Assembly (NCBI GenBank): GCA_911728455.2
Contig: OU452231.1
Span: forward strand, 12,431,838-12,495,837
Reading direction: 5' to 3'
DNA length: 64,000 nucleotides
Origin: Marthasterias glacialis
Taxonomy: Eukaryota; Echinodermata; Asteroidea; Forcipulatida; Asteriidae
The notes beneath the pieces are model-generated. The model ran no database searches. It saw only the letters and a list, made by a program, of their open reading frames with translations, and had not been told where the DNA came from. Positions within the stretch are counted from its first letter, which is position 1. Every line of letters starts with the position of its first letter. A program made the position numbers and the translations under genes. Shown here piece by piece: positions 12,201 through 26,300 of this stretch.

Positions 12201-14262
12201 AATGTCTCCCTGAAATGACATCACGGCAACAGCGCCCTCAGTTGTCCAGAAAAGCATGGAAATTGTTAAATGTTTGAAATAATGCACTTTTCAATAAAAT
12301 TAACAAAAAAAGGGATGTCAAGTAGTTTTCACACACTTGAGGGGATTAGAAAGTAGCACAAAATATGTTCCCAAGAAATATTTTCTTTAGGGGTCCTTTA
12401 AGTGTAACTCCTGCGTTAAATGCACACCTTTCTATGTCTTGACTTTACCATGATTTTACATTTGTGATAGAAAATGTAAATCCTTTTCTTTTGTACGAAC
12501 GGACTCCCACAAAATTCAATAATCTTGACATTTTGCTACATGTCTGGCAGACCATTGTTCTGTTGTGGAGGGTCCAGTTTCATAGAGCTCCCCATAAGCA
12601 GAAAATTACCGCTGATCAAATTTCTGCTTTGGAAAAGGAAGCCGTGAACAAGTCACAAATAGTACACATGACATGGTAGATTGGCTGGTGCCCAAAATCT
12701 GTTCGTGCTAAGGTGAATTGTGTACTGTGCTGGTACAAAACGAATGGTGTTTGTAAGTGTCTTCAGATTTCATTCCACCCCTTGTTTGTCTGTTTGTGGT
12801 CTGTTTATGTTTCTGTCTGGTCCATTTGTATTTCCTGTTGCAGTTGTCTTGTACTGTTGTAACTGTTCTTTTCTGTAAACAGCTCGTTAAATTTACGCTG
12901 CAGGCCCTTCCTTCAGAAGTTTTGGCTCTTCGTGTAGATGCCTCCATTTTGTGTAGATTGTGTTCTGCATTTGCTATGTTTTGTGAATGTCGGAATTAAG
13001 GTTTTTGAATAAATAAATGAAGAAAAATGAGAATGACTTACAAAGGAAGCTCTTAAAACTCGCCTCTCTGAAGATTTCAGCTCCATCTATTCAACGATAA
13101 AAGAACAAAACATAGTTACTGACTAAAAATATTTAGAGTATGAAGTATTGGGTTAATGTGTGTTAAAGGGGTACATTACCTTCAAATCTCTTAAAACTTT
13201 GACGTTTGGAATTGCTCCTTATCTTTTTTAAGAGGTGTTCATGCAAGAAAACACCTTCAGTGTGTTGTAATTAGTGAGCAGTGATTCAATAAACATTAGT
13301 TTGCCTCTGGAAATACAACCAGCGGAACCACACTCTACATAGAAACATACTGTCCGACATTTTGTGTAGTCAAAAATTTGGTTTTACAAAATGGCGGACC
13401 AAGTTCTGTCATGAAACTAAACAAAAACCCACACAAAAAAACAACCAACAATTTCATGGGATATTTATGTAAATCATTATATTATGCGTTTAAAATATCT
13501 TTCCAACCATATTCATTTCATAATAAAAGCTTTTTCAGAGCCCAAAAGCACCCAATCCGAAGGCAGCAGGTCCCTTTACGCCCAAATTAGTGCAACCAAG
13601 ATTTCTCGTGGGTGATGATGCCAGGTGAATTAGCCTTTTTGAGGTATGGCTGACACAATAAAAATAGGAGTGCACTGTTTGGCTTTGGTGTATACAGACA
13701 AATTGACCCAAACCAATTAGTGCCCTAGTAATGTGTCCACCATATCTCAAAATGGTGGGCACATTACAAGCCATTTTGAGATGGTGGACACATTACCAGG
13801 ACACTATTTGGTTTGGGTAAATTTGTCTGTATACACCCAAACCAAACAGTGCACTCCTATGGTGTCCGCCATACCTCAAAATAGAAAATTGAGTTGATTG
13901 ATAGATAAATGGTTTCTTGTGTATCAGCAGAGCGTGGGTTCGAATCCCGGTTGTGACACTTGTGTCATTGAGCAAGACACATGACTGTAACTGCTTTTTT
14001 TCCACCCAGGAGTAAATGGGTACCTGTGAGGGCAGAGATGGTTCATGTAAATGATTAGCTTGGAGCGCGGTTACTCGCAGCACCGGCTGTATACTCTCCA
14101 GGGAGCTGAGATGGATTAAGGAATGAAATAAATGACCCAGTGACCAGGGGTAGTAATGTCAGAAGCGCTTTGATACAGCACTGTGATAAAGCGCTATATA
14201 AAAACTGGTTATTATTGGCGCCATGAGCAATGACTGTTGGAATGGCGCCTTATAGATTTTAC

Positions 14263-14316
<54 letters not shown>

Positions 14317-17300
14317 ATAAAGGCAAATATCTTTTTCATGACACACTCTGATTGTGTGTGCCAAATTCCATACTCGTACCATCAAAGACGCAATTCCATC
14401 ACCTTTCTGCCGTACTTTATTAGGCCATTGTGCAAACAAAATGCAAAAAAATGAAAAATAAAAATGACAAAACTACAGTTATATCAGATGATGTTTACTT
14501 GTTCCGACCGTTTACGTTTACCGGGCAGTTTTTTCCTTCCCGTTAATACATGTTTTATTTACTCCAAGAGAGAGGGGCATTACATATACATATGGAAGTA
14601 CACAGGCCTTCCGACTGTTACAAACATTTGGAATAACTGGAGGGCAAACCCAACATAAAATTATTCATTAGCACAAAAAAAAATCAATGCCAAATATTAC
14701 ATGAGCGGCTCTTGCTGTCTCAAATGCAACTTGAGAATTTAAAATAGAATTTACACATTCCATCATTTGCCCTCGAGTTCGTCAGGATGTATGCTTCTTA
14801 AGTAGTCCATAAATTGCAAATAAACCGAATCAATAAAACTTTCTTGCAAGAAGCATGTGGATCTTCGGTGAGGTAGCAGGATCCCAGAGCAAGTTGTACT
14901 TGAACAGCCACACACAAAAATAAGAGAATGTCAAGCTAGAGTTGGCCAGTGTGCCGTTGGGTCCTACGATATTGATTGAAATGAAGAAGTAAGATTTGAT
15001 TAAATTCCGCAACAGGGCTGCAAAGAGAAGACTGCATCTTTGAGTGTGCACTTTTTCTTTGATATTTTTTTCTCTCCCACATACAGAAAGGGGTTTAACT
15101 ATTGCCCCAGCACTGACGTAGATCCATGTTAAATATTGCAGGGGATTGTGGGATGGGGGGGGGGGATGATTTTGAAATTGGCATGCAATGGCTGTTTTCA
15201 AAACCACTGCTTAGGCATTGACTCCAGCTTTGGCCCTGTCCGCCTGTTGGGAGACTAGGTCAGAGCCTAAGCCAATGCAGTCGTAAGCCGAATAGGGCCA
15301 TAGTGTGTCTTAAAAATCTGCAGCGGACATTAAAATCAGAATCTCCTGTCTACAAAATACAAAAGGCTATGTTTTTCCTTGCAGACTCAGTGGGAGTCGT
15401 TTGACATACTACATTAAGCGACAGCTGTCGGGTAACGTCCATGCCCAGAATGACGAAAACGATGGAAACTTATCTGGTAGTGTATCTGCTGCCCCCTACT
15501 GTCCCAACAGTCTCTTATTGGATTACCCTACTTTCTTTGGTTTAATTGTAAGAACAAGGTTGCTGCACTTATAAAAAAAAAGGTGTCATATATCAAATCG
15601 CAAATGAAAAACGAGAAAAACAAAGTCTGTAGCGACACTTTTTTTTTGGGGGGGGGACGCATTCCAAAATGGAATTCAAGAGCAGGTAAATGTACCCTGG
15701 GCACTGGCTAAGTTCACAAGGGAAATTACTTTTTTTTAACAATAAAAATGAAGGGGAACAAAAATAATAAATAAAAAAAAATTTAAAAAAAAACTATAGA
15801 AAATCGATCCTATGATCAGCTTTTCGCTTATTAAATTTAAAGTTAAAACTTGGAACAGGGAAAACAAGGAGATACCTAGATGCTTTATATGGTAACAGAC
15901 AATTCAGTGGGTGACTTTTTTTTCGGAAAGCGGATTGTGGTGGACATTTAATCTTAAATTTCTCATGAGACTACAAGAGCTTCCCCACAAGGATATGTTT
16001 TAATCTTTGGTCAGATATAATAAGAACACAACGACGGAAGATTAAAAACCGGGGGATAAGACAGTCGTCTGCACTGGGCACACTTGAGGGTTCATGGATA
16101 TGGATTGTTTTCGGGGGGGGGGGGGGGGAAGTAAAGGGAGAGGTTTGAAAGGTTGCTGTCATCACAGACAGGTCGGTATCAAATATGAGCAGTAGAATGT
16201 TTGTTTTTAGGTTGGGGTGGGCTTTGTCGGGTGTAAGGTGTGGAGTTACAAATATTTGATAAAATATTGAGCAGTTAATTGCTTCCGTTTAAGGATAAGG
16301 CAAGGGGGGGGTGGTTGCACTGAACATTAGCAGTAGATTGAAGACCTTCCATAAAGGTTGGGGGTGTTACAGGTTAAGAGGGGATTACTTTAAATGATTA
16401 GCAGTGGATTGCTTCCATTAAGGAGGAGGGGTGGTCACATTAATCATGGGCAGTATGTTACTTCCATGGAGGTTGGTGGGGTTGGGGAAGGGGGGTGGGG
16501 GTTAAATCTAATGACCAGTGGATTGCTTTTATTAAGGTGGAGGGGTGATCACATTAAACATGGGTACTTTATTACTTCCATGAATTTTGCTGAGGTTGGG
16601 GTCGGATGAGGGTGATCAATGAGGGGTAGATTGCTTCCATTCAGGTGGTGGGATGGCGGAAGGGGTGCCCATCATATATGAGCTACTGATTGCTTTGATG
16701 GAGAGGGGGAATACATAGACTAAGACTTTACATCTTAGATTGCTTACATTCAGATGAGTCAAGACTGGGCGGGTGGTGGGGGGGGGGATGATTATTGCTT
16801 TTAATACATAAGGAGTAACATCAAATATAGCTAGGGCACGATTGCTTCCACAAGAAGAAGGGGGGTATATCTTTCATCAGGGGATTGGCTTTCATCAAAC
16901 AAGAAGAAAAATTACATGGATCTGGGGCTTCTTAATAACCGAAGTGTTCATATTGAGTCAATATGACCAGGCTATACATGAGGGCTTCCTCAAGATGAAT
17001 TTCTTCTTTTAATCAGCTGGACAGCCAAAAGGTCATGTTTACAACAACCCCCTCTTCAAAGTTGGAGGGGGAGATCTAGCTATCAAATTGATTCTCAACG
17101 CAAGGTGTATTTACTCTCGTCCCCGGTGAAATCTATACAACGAACATTCTGGCACATACTATCCGATTACGGATTGACCAATCAAAATCCCTCGATCCAA
17201 TTATTTTTTATCAAACCAAACTTCATGATTCTGTTTGTAATAAGAGAGAGAAAAAAAGACTCAGGGTCCAATATCATAAAGCTGTTAAGCAGAAAATGGT

Positions 17301-20300
17301 GCAAATTTTTCCTCTAAACAAAAATCAGAAAGGAACCAGTCACAAACAATACATATTATATGGTATTTTGGCTGGTAACCAGTATTTACTTAAAACTTTA
17401 TTCTGTGCTAAGAGAATTTGTTGTACTCAACAGCTTTATGAAATTGGGTCCATAGAAATTGTTTTATTTCAAACTGATCAGCAGAAAATATTGCTTAAAG
17501 AACTACCAGAATTTAGCCCCAAACCAAAAACAATATTTCTTTGCCCGACAGATTGAAAACATGAAAATCATGCTATGAAGTGTTCATCATCAGTTGATGT
17601 TGCTTAGTAAACTATAAACAATGACGACAGTAGCACTTTCTCTGTCCTTAGTGTCTAAGACAAAGCTTGCTTCTATTTTTTTTTATTATAGTTTTTACCC
17701 TACACCAAGGTGTGATTAGCACTGTTTAAATTCAGACCTTAGTGATTCCTATGGAAAAAGACAACAAAAACCAAAATTCCAAAACACAAACAAACAAACA
17801 AACAACCCAACAAACCAGGTAATGTTTCAACTGTTAGAACACCAAGATTACCTGGTTACGAGAGGCCAGTTCAACTTTTACAGCCCTATCATACCCGAAG
17901 CAGCATTGATCTGTACTCCCCCCCCCCACAATGGTTGAACCACTTCAAGGTCCTATGAAGTGGTATTTTGTCACATTCCATTTTTCGGGCTTAATGTATG
18001 GTTTGATATTAATAAAAATTAACAGTATTTTTTAGTTTGGTATGAGTTATTACCTTTGATTTATCCCTCAAAATTTGTATTAACCGTTTCGATATCGCCT
18101 GGTGGCGTGCTTTTGTGATGTAGATCGAGGCACTGAATGACAACGCAAATGCAGTGACAATGCACATTCCTGACCATTTAGCTCTGGTATGTTTCACTGC
18201 AGCCGTCCAAAGTCGTCGGTATTTTGGATCTGATGTCAATCTGTGCAGACTGGAACCATCTTTAGTAGTGTTTCAACCAGCTACAATACACCTCGATGTC
18301 ATTTTAACAAAAGCCCTTATAGCAAAAGCCAAATATCAAGAGATATGTCCAATGAAACTAAGTGCATGAAGTTACATAATGTACCACATCCACAGGTATC
18401 GAACACCGTGCACCGACCAACAACAAATGCCTTTGTCTACGTCACAAAGTTTTCCTATAAATTTTGAACACACTTGCATTTAAATTTGAATTTGCATTAC
18501 ACCGATATTAACATCTACCTAACACTTGCATTTATAGGTTAATATGGCCATACTTTATAGTTTAAACTGGACCAAATTTCCAATCCATATGACCTTTAAA
18601 ATTGATTTCATGCGTCCATCCCCGACTCGTTATCCACAAAAAGGTCTCCCAAATACTCACCACAGAGAAGTCGATCCAGTACCGCATATCCTTAGCGATA
18701 CGGTTCTTGGTATTATAGATCGGAGAACAGCAAGGATCCATTGGAAGGACTTGGGGGAAGATCCGTAACTTCAGAAGATCTTCAACCTCTACCTCTTTGT
18801 TGTAGAGAGTGCCGTACTCCGACTCCAAAGCCAAGCTAACTAACTGCCTGTTGGGTTTACAGTATCAATTTACTTGTGAGGATACGTTAGCGGAGTTTGC
18901 GTATTTACATTTCAACCCTGTACTTCAAAAAAATATACATACATATGAGGAATTTAATCAAATATTTAATCAACAGTAAGATGAAAAATTTCCCCACGTC
19001 AACGAGTGTTTGAATAAGTATGGACATTCCAACACTGTGCTTTTTTAAGCAAAGTGTAGTCAAACATTTGATTACATTTTTATTTGTTCTTCGGGCAGAA
19101 AGCAATTTTCCAATCCAAAACGGGGTGCTGAAAATCAATTGTGGCTGAAATTGTTCATCTACATGTAAACTTCATTCATCTTTTTTCAATCACAAAAAAT
19201 GATTTCCACAAACGTACAAAACAAAACAGTTCTTAAATTTGTTTTCATTAATTTCTTTTTGGTTTTCAAAGCCCAAAGACTGATTGGTTTTATGCCTCCA
19301 AACACACAACGATGTCACATGCAGTTTCTATCGCACAGATCGGTATGAAAATAAATGTAACAGCGAATTGAGAAATTAACTTTACTCAGTTCCGTAAAAA
19401 ATGATAGAAGTCTGACAGTGATTTGCACCAAAGACTTACCTCAGAAATCCTTCAGAGATATACTTCTTGCGTAGATCACTGTAGTACTTTCCAGAGCTTA
19501 GCTCTAGGGCGTAGAGGCGGACAGGATTGGTTGCGGCACCGTCAAACTTCCGCGCAAAGAAGAGATTATGCGCGAGATGTCCGATCGTGTCGATGTCCTC
19601 CACTTCGAATGTTCCAGGACCCTGTTCGACAAGGAAGATTAAGAATGGATAAATTGAAGGAAGAACACAATGTTTGTTTACAGTCCCTAACCCCACCTCC
19701 ACCACTACAAGAAGGGGGCTTTATTTAATAAAAACCAAAAGAAGACAATATGAGCAACAACAAAACAAGCTTGGTTGCTCACATTAGTAAGTTTGTTGAA
19801 ATGATATTTCACATCCTAAGAGGACAATATAACCCCAGGACAATCTCCAAAGAAGTTCGGTTACATACTTATCTTTGATCCAAATGAGCATTGAAATTTT
19901 GCTCATTACATGGAAGACAATATTATCACATTGTATATGGGATCTGTATTCATTATAGACCATTACATGGCCGAACATGACAGGACAGGAACGAGCGGTC
20001 ACAGAGGCCGGTATTTGATTGGTTACCCCAAAGTCTACTAAAACTACACAGGCGTGTGGTTGCTGGTATATTATGAACAATCCTGATAGATGTGTACCAG
20101 TCCTTTCAGAACACCCCCCCCCCCCCCCCCCCGAAACATCCAGGGTGTTACATTTCTGAGAAATTATTGACTCTCTACATCAACAGCAAGTGAAGATGAG
20201 CAGAGTATACTGTATACTGTTCAAAACGTCAAGACCACACTAGCTCTTTTCAGAGCCACCACTCCTCCCAAATGAGACTTATACAAGTTTACTAGCTAAC

Positions 20301-23300
20301 TAGTTATAGTTTCCTATCACCAGCATAATGTCCAACTAGAGGTTCGGACATGAAATGGACTATATCTTTCTTCACTTGGCATTAGTTTCACATCATTTCA
20401 AGAATTTTCAAGGCAGAGGGGAAAGATCTATGAACAATCATGAAATCCGGAAAAATCTTGACAAATCACAGGCCTTTTGTTAAATGGCAAAATGTAACAG
20501 TTGATGCGATGCAAAGTCATTGCCGGCATGTTTAATAATTGAACCCCCTAAAACTTCCATGAGTAAACACAAAATGTGTGAAACATTTTGTGCTAAAACT
20601 TGATAATATAATTCCACAGACTATTGGTTGCAGAGATGAGACCCTAGTCCTGATTGAAGTTGTTCATACAGGTTGAATTCAGTCAAATTAGCTTGAAATC
20701 TGGTTTCTACCAGCTTGAAAATAGATGAAGATTGTGACAACATTTTTCTACCAAACTCTTGCCACACGGCCATGTGATCAATATGCAAATTAGGTCTCCT
20801 ATGTTCACCCTAACGCTGTGTGTAATGGTCTACTGTGTGGGATATTTAAAAAATGGTAATGAAACTGAGCTCAATTTACAAGTTCCAAACGGTTTATATC
20901 TCTACATTATCATCAATAATCTCTTCTTGAAGAGTCCTTTTCCCTCCAAAAATTGTAATTAAAACAGGGAAATGGATTGCAAGCAGGTGGATCTTTTCAG
21001 AAAGTACAAACACTTGATGTTTTTCCATGACAAAAATATGACAATGAGGGCAGAACACTTGTACCACAAAGATCTCTTGTCCGAGAAAGATTTCAAAAAT
21101 CCATTTACCTGTGAACAATTTTTTGGCAAATTACTCCAAAACAATGAATTTAATGAATCCCTCAATACAATCTATTTGAAAGGAGAAGCAAAACAGCTCA
21201 ATATCAAATTAACTTCCCCCTTTTTTTCAATATATGACTGTACACTGTTCCTGTTAGAAATACCCAGCGTCCTCTCCACCAACCCTGAAGATATTTCCCT
21301 CACATTCAAAAAAGAGGAAATTTAATGATCAATTCATAATTAAGAAAGAAAAGTAGTAAAAAAAAAACCCTATTGTATGAGTCACTTCTATTAACAAAAC
21401 CGTAACAACAATAATTCAATGAAAATTGTTTCTGTTTAACAGTAAAAACAAGCTTGAATACATTTCCCTCACAATGAAAAATGGAACAAAATTAATAATA
21501 ACAGTTTGCGGCAGTTTAGTTCTTAAACAAAAAAACAATCAAAGAACCTATTTTGGGAGTCAATACTGGTAACAAAACTGTAATGACAATAATCCAGCGT
21601 AAATTGTGTGGATCTTAACACATTAAATTTTATAGCAATGTATTGGTTTTGGTTTCGCACACTGCATTCTTTCCTACTCTAATCGGTAATTTCTACCCAG
21701 TTTCCCTTTTTCATCATTAGCGATATTTTGGTTGCAATGTGGAAATAAAAATATTGTACAAAATTGCACAGTATGCGGGGGCCACACCACAAATACATTT
21801 AAACTCTGCGTCAAATTTTTAGTATTTGTACCTACACTTCTACTACACAGTTGTTTTATTGAGGGTTATATTTCAAAGCACAAGAAAAACAAAAATTGAC
21901 AACTATAGAAGGCCTTGGTCTTCCCCTGGTCTGGAGGATGAAGCCCCTTCACCCTCCTAATGTGAAATTTGAAGAGGATTGAAACATTGGAACTTCACCA
22001 GAAATTCATAACAAGAGATTTAAACATGATATAAACTTTTCTTGTGTTAGTAGCGTGTCATTGCCTAGCGATCTAGTGCACCGAATTCAAGTTCTGGTGG
22101 CTGAGTCATCACAATGTGGGTTCGAGTCTCTGTCCTTCAGTAAGACTCTTAACTATGATTTCTTCTTGGCATTTATGTCCTAACTTCAGGATCCTGCCGA
22201 GTAACAAAGTAGAAGTAGAAGCAGTGGCTTCTTTACTTTCATGGTTCCCTTGCACTGACGTCACGTGCGGCTACTGTCTGCCCATGGTCTGCCATTTGGG
22301 GAATCAAATTCCTGATTAAGATATGGTGCCGATCTAACAACTTGTGTGTCGCCTAACACAGTAACACACTGGGGAATATGAACCCCTCAATGACGCAACC
22401 AAGATTTATAGGTGATGACATCAGGTGAATCGGGTCGGTAGACCCATACACAACTGTTGCACACTGTGGCAATGGTCCATGGTGTTTGGTGCACCCGAGT
22501 GGGCAAATTACATCCGAGGCAAAGCCGAGGGTGCCATTTGCCCCCCCGAGGACGTACAAAACCCAAGGACCCCATCACACAGCATGCAACAATTGCTTTG
22601 TTATACCATGGTACTAGACTGCAAGAGGGGGAAACAAATATTATAAAGTGAAAGAAACTATATTACTTTATCTATTTATTGATGAACATTGCATTTCGTT
22701 GTTTATTTGAACAAGAAATTACATACAACCTCATACCCGGGGCTATTTTTACAAGGCGGTGAAAACGACCAACGGTGGGCACTATCAAGGTCATGTACCC
22801 CATGGTGTACATCACTCATGTCCCCTCCTGAGCACACGCACCATGTACACACATCTTTGTAGCACATCACATAATTAGTTCTCAACCAACAAAAAATCAC
22901 AATCTATTACCATGGTACAACCATCCATCTTGGATCACCTGTACCAGTGTGTTCCACCATTACTTGGACAGAAATATGCCCAGCTTTAATATTTTCAATG
23001 CATCACAGACATCTCCGGCCAACGATATTGATGCTATACAAAACGTCAGCATGACGCGAGCAAAGGCCCCGAGAGGTCCATGTAGAAGAGTGTAAATGCG
23101 CCCAGTAATGCCTGACTATGCAAATGACACCAAAAAATTGATTTGTCAGAATCTGTATTCATTGCTATTCCGTGCACAGAATACAGGAACAAAATGGAGG
23201 CAGCATGATAACAGTCCATTGCGACATATTACAAAGCTTCTGGAATCAGGAAAATCATCAGATATATGTGCAATTTATTCACAGTTTACCTCAGTTTCAA

Positions 23301-26300
23301 TGATCATATTCCTAAAAAACTACACGACCTTGCCCCGGCCTCATGTGTTGGTTCGAGTCATGCAAGGTCTAGTAGGATCCTCCAGTTTGATTCACATGGA
23401 TTTAACGGTGGGCGGAAGCGGAGTAAACATACCTGTCCACAAAAGTCAATATCTTCAGTGTGGCGGCAGAACCCACGGTCGTCCTTCCGAGCAAACGATT
23501 TCAAATGATGAAGGTTGTTGTGGATGTAGGTGTCCCTGTACACACAAAAACATGTCAAAATTGTACAAAAAAGAAGTTGTTACTTTCAGTTTGATCGAAA
23601 GAAATAGCACTCAAAGCTTTTGGAAACACTTCATCTCCATGAATTTTTGTTTAATACAACTAAGCTAAAGATATTCACCCCAATGGGTGCTTCTTTACTT
23701 GAGTGAAAAGTTCCTTGTTTTGTTGTGTTTCACAAATTTACAAAGGATACCTTTGGGGATTCTACATTTAATTTGACATAATAAAGCCCCAGCTCGACAT
23801 TGGTAAACTGACTGTAAATGCTTCCATTCTTTGCACAAATCAAGATATGTACTAACCAACCTGTGAAAATGTCAGCTCATTTCGTTGTTTCGCTTCTCGA
23901 GAAAACGGTAAAAATGCATTCAGCATTTTTGTGCGCATTCCTATAGGCAGAGTTTTCGTCTCACTGAGACGACACCTAATTTAGGATCTTATTTCATTTA
24001 TTATTTAAAAACGATAACACTTCAGGCAGAAATATTTCAAGGAAAGTTTTCTACCATCATTATCTTTATAACTAGTAAGGTATATGTAAATCTGTGAACA
24101 TTTATGTTTTTCTTCTTACCAATGTTGAGCTGGGGCTTTAAAGTCACCTCTCTCTCTCAAAAAAACAGACAACAAAAATCATAAATACTTGTAAAATTTG
24201 ATAGTACTTGTATCAACTCAACATCAAGTCATTGACCAATCACAGCATTGGCTACATCACCACTGTACACAAAGGCAGCAAAAAGTGCATCTCTTCAATG
24301 CCACACTGCACGACATAAATGCACATGCTATAAGTATGTGCACACATGTTAACAATTTCTAACAGGATTTTATCATGGCGAACTTCTGTCAGACTTTCGG
24401 TGGTGTAGCCAAGGCTGTGATTGGTCAATATTGTAAGGGGACGGGGCTTAGCGGATCGGTCTATTACAACTTAGTGAGAGTACAACTGACCAGGGGTTAC
24501 ATCAATCAGCTTGGAGAAGTGTTTTTAAAAATCCTTGCAGTCAAGAAAATAGCATTTGAGGATCCTACAATTACCATTACTTATTCCGATTGCAGTAATC
24601 AGAATATGAATACGCACAAAAAAAAAACACCAAAAAAACTATTTAAAAAATTTGCAAGGAAAACTCCACAGGTGAAATTATGCTTTTACGCACTCACTCA
24701 AAGAAAAGTTGCGATAAGGGAGAAAATCTTGAAATGTCAACAGCTCTTGTACAGGAAAAAACAACATTTGTACTTCCAGACTGATGTAGTGTTTGGAAAA
24801 GGTTCCTTCACGCGTAAAGTAGTGACAAAGAAAACACAAATAGTGGATTTGAAGAAGGTGGGGGTGGAGGGGGGGGGGAGAGAGAAAGGGCTTCTTACTT
24901 GTACTGGGATATCTTGAGCATGGAAGCCATGAATGATTCATCGGGGATGATGCTTGTCATGCAAAAGAACTGAATACTGTCCATCTTGTCACCGCGGTTA
25001 TGTCCGACGACCAGCTCGATGAAATCCCTGCAGTGTAAATTGTGTTAAAGTTTATAACTGGGTCTGTCCATACTAATGCGAACATTTAACATTGTTTTTA
25101 CTGGTTCAAGGTAATGCTGTTGATGATTTTTCTTCTTACCCCCAAAATAAAGAAAAAACGTCAGGGTAATTAAAGTGTTACAGGGTAATATAAAAAAAGG
25201 GTAACATATGCCACATTTACAGACAGGATGGGCTGTGAAGCCAAAAGAGAATGTTGCTCTTGCAGTGTTAAATAGAGGCAAAAAGCATTTTCCAATGGTT
25301 GAGTGTGGAACAAGAATACCGGGCTTTGCCGATCTGAAGGCTACTATGCTAAAGTTTACCCTGAAATAACATCAGATATAGCAAGACTTTCTACAGCCTA
25401 AAGAGTTAAATTTTGAACGTTCTTTTTTTATTGTTTCTGGTAAAGAAACCCTCAAAAATGACTAGCACTGTGACCCGTAGGCCTGAAGATACCTGTGTAG
25501 AAAAGATGATGAAGAAATGTCAGTTTTAGACGTAGGAGGAAAAACCCCAAACACGGAAAACCCACGCAATCAGGCCGGGGCTGAAAACCCAATCCACATG
25601 CAAGTCTCTGGTCTGGGACTCAAACCAGGGTGACAGAGGTGAGAGGCAGGGAAGAAACCACTGAGCCAACCTGAATGCCCAAAGCATTTTGTGACAAGAA
25701 CTATTATTTCACAATACATTATTCAAGTTTTACTGAAAGTAAAAACTATTCGTTGTGTGCTTCCTCATAGGATTTAGGGTTTCAGTCGTACCTTGAAAAG
25801 ACGCCCCACTGCGAGGTGCTGTGCATGTCGGTCCAAGATGGCCGTCTTCCCCGCATGGAGACGTTGTAAACATGGCCGCCACAACCGTACCACACGGTGA
25901 AATCAGTTGGCTTGTCGGATCGATCGTTCCAATTGCCGTTCTGTCTCATAAAGTTAAAACCTAATCATACAAAACGAAAAATAGTACCCTTGAATTAAGA
26001 CTGCACTAAACAGCACTCGACATGAGAGTGCATGCCTCCGCCACACTGAGCATTAAGGGACGCAAAAACATGAAATTTACTGGTGCTGAATGCCAGAAAT
26101 GCTTCACAAGAGGGAGCTGATGTGGCACTGTTCTTTGTCTCCAACAGAAACATAACTTTCAGAATTTTCTTTGAGCCACAAAAAATTAAAAATCTGAGTA
26201 TCTACCAAATTCTAAATGATTGACCCTTGGTCCTTGATTAATCTTTACAGTTATGTGGGAATCCATCAATAACTTTTTCAGATATGCTGCTTACAAATAG

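Larger units (their letters stand above)
10111..13041. other. Intron 9
   Basis: Contains the C-rich repeat at 10415-10600, the foldback element at 10709-11209 and a palindromic-family fragment at 12571-12712. Between 11250 and 12500 I see only AT-rich unique-looking sequence. Confidence 0.65.
13087..18660. other. Intron 8 (5.6 kb)
   Basis: Holds R3 (13164-13417), the P2 element (13625-13882), an S1 SINE (13918-14215), a TTGA microsatellite (14266-14316), a degenerate G-rich tandem array (16180-16880) and a P1 copy (17264-17451). From 14450 to 16150 and 17500 to 18600 I see nothing beyond AT-rich intron. Confidence 0.65.
19622..23432. other. Intron 6
   Basis: Contains a poly-C tract at 20109-20132, a repeat at 20600-20846 that matches 36867-37068, a truncated SINE head (22055-22210) and a diffuse repeat at 22260-22460 with a relative near 2000-2400. 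Frames in 20950-21330 look like chance. Confidence 0.6.

Noticed and set aside
23096-23668. 190-codon plus-strand frame
   Set aside because: Runs antisense over exon 6 and into intron on both sides. Composition looks random.
24375-24917. 180-codon plus-strand frame
   Set aside because: Starts inside a foldback MITE, crosses an AT-rich intron and ends antisense to exon 5. No protein-like conservation.
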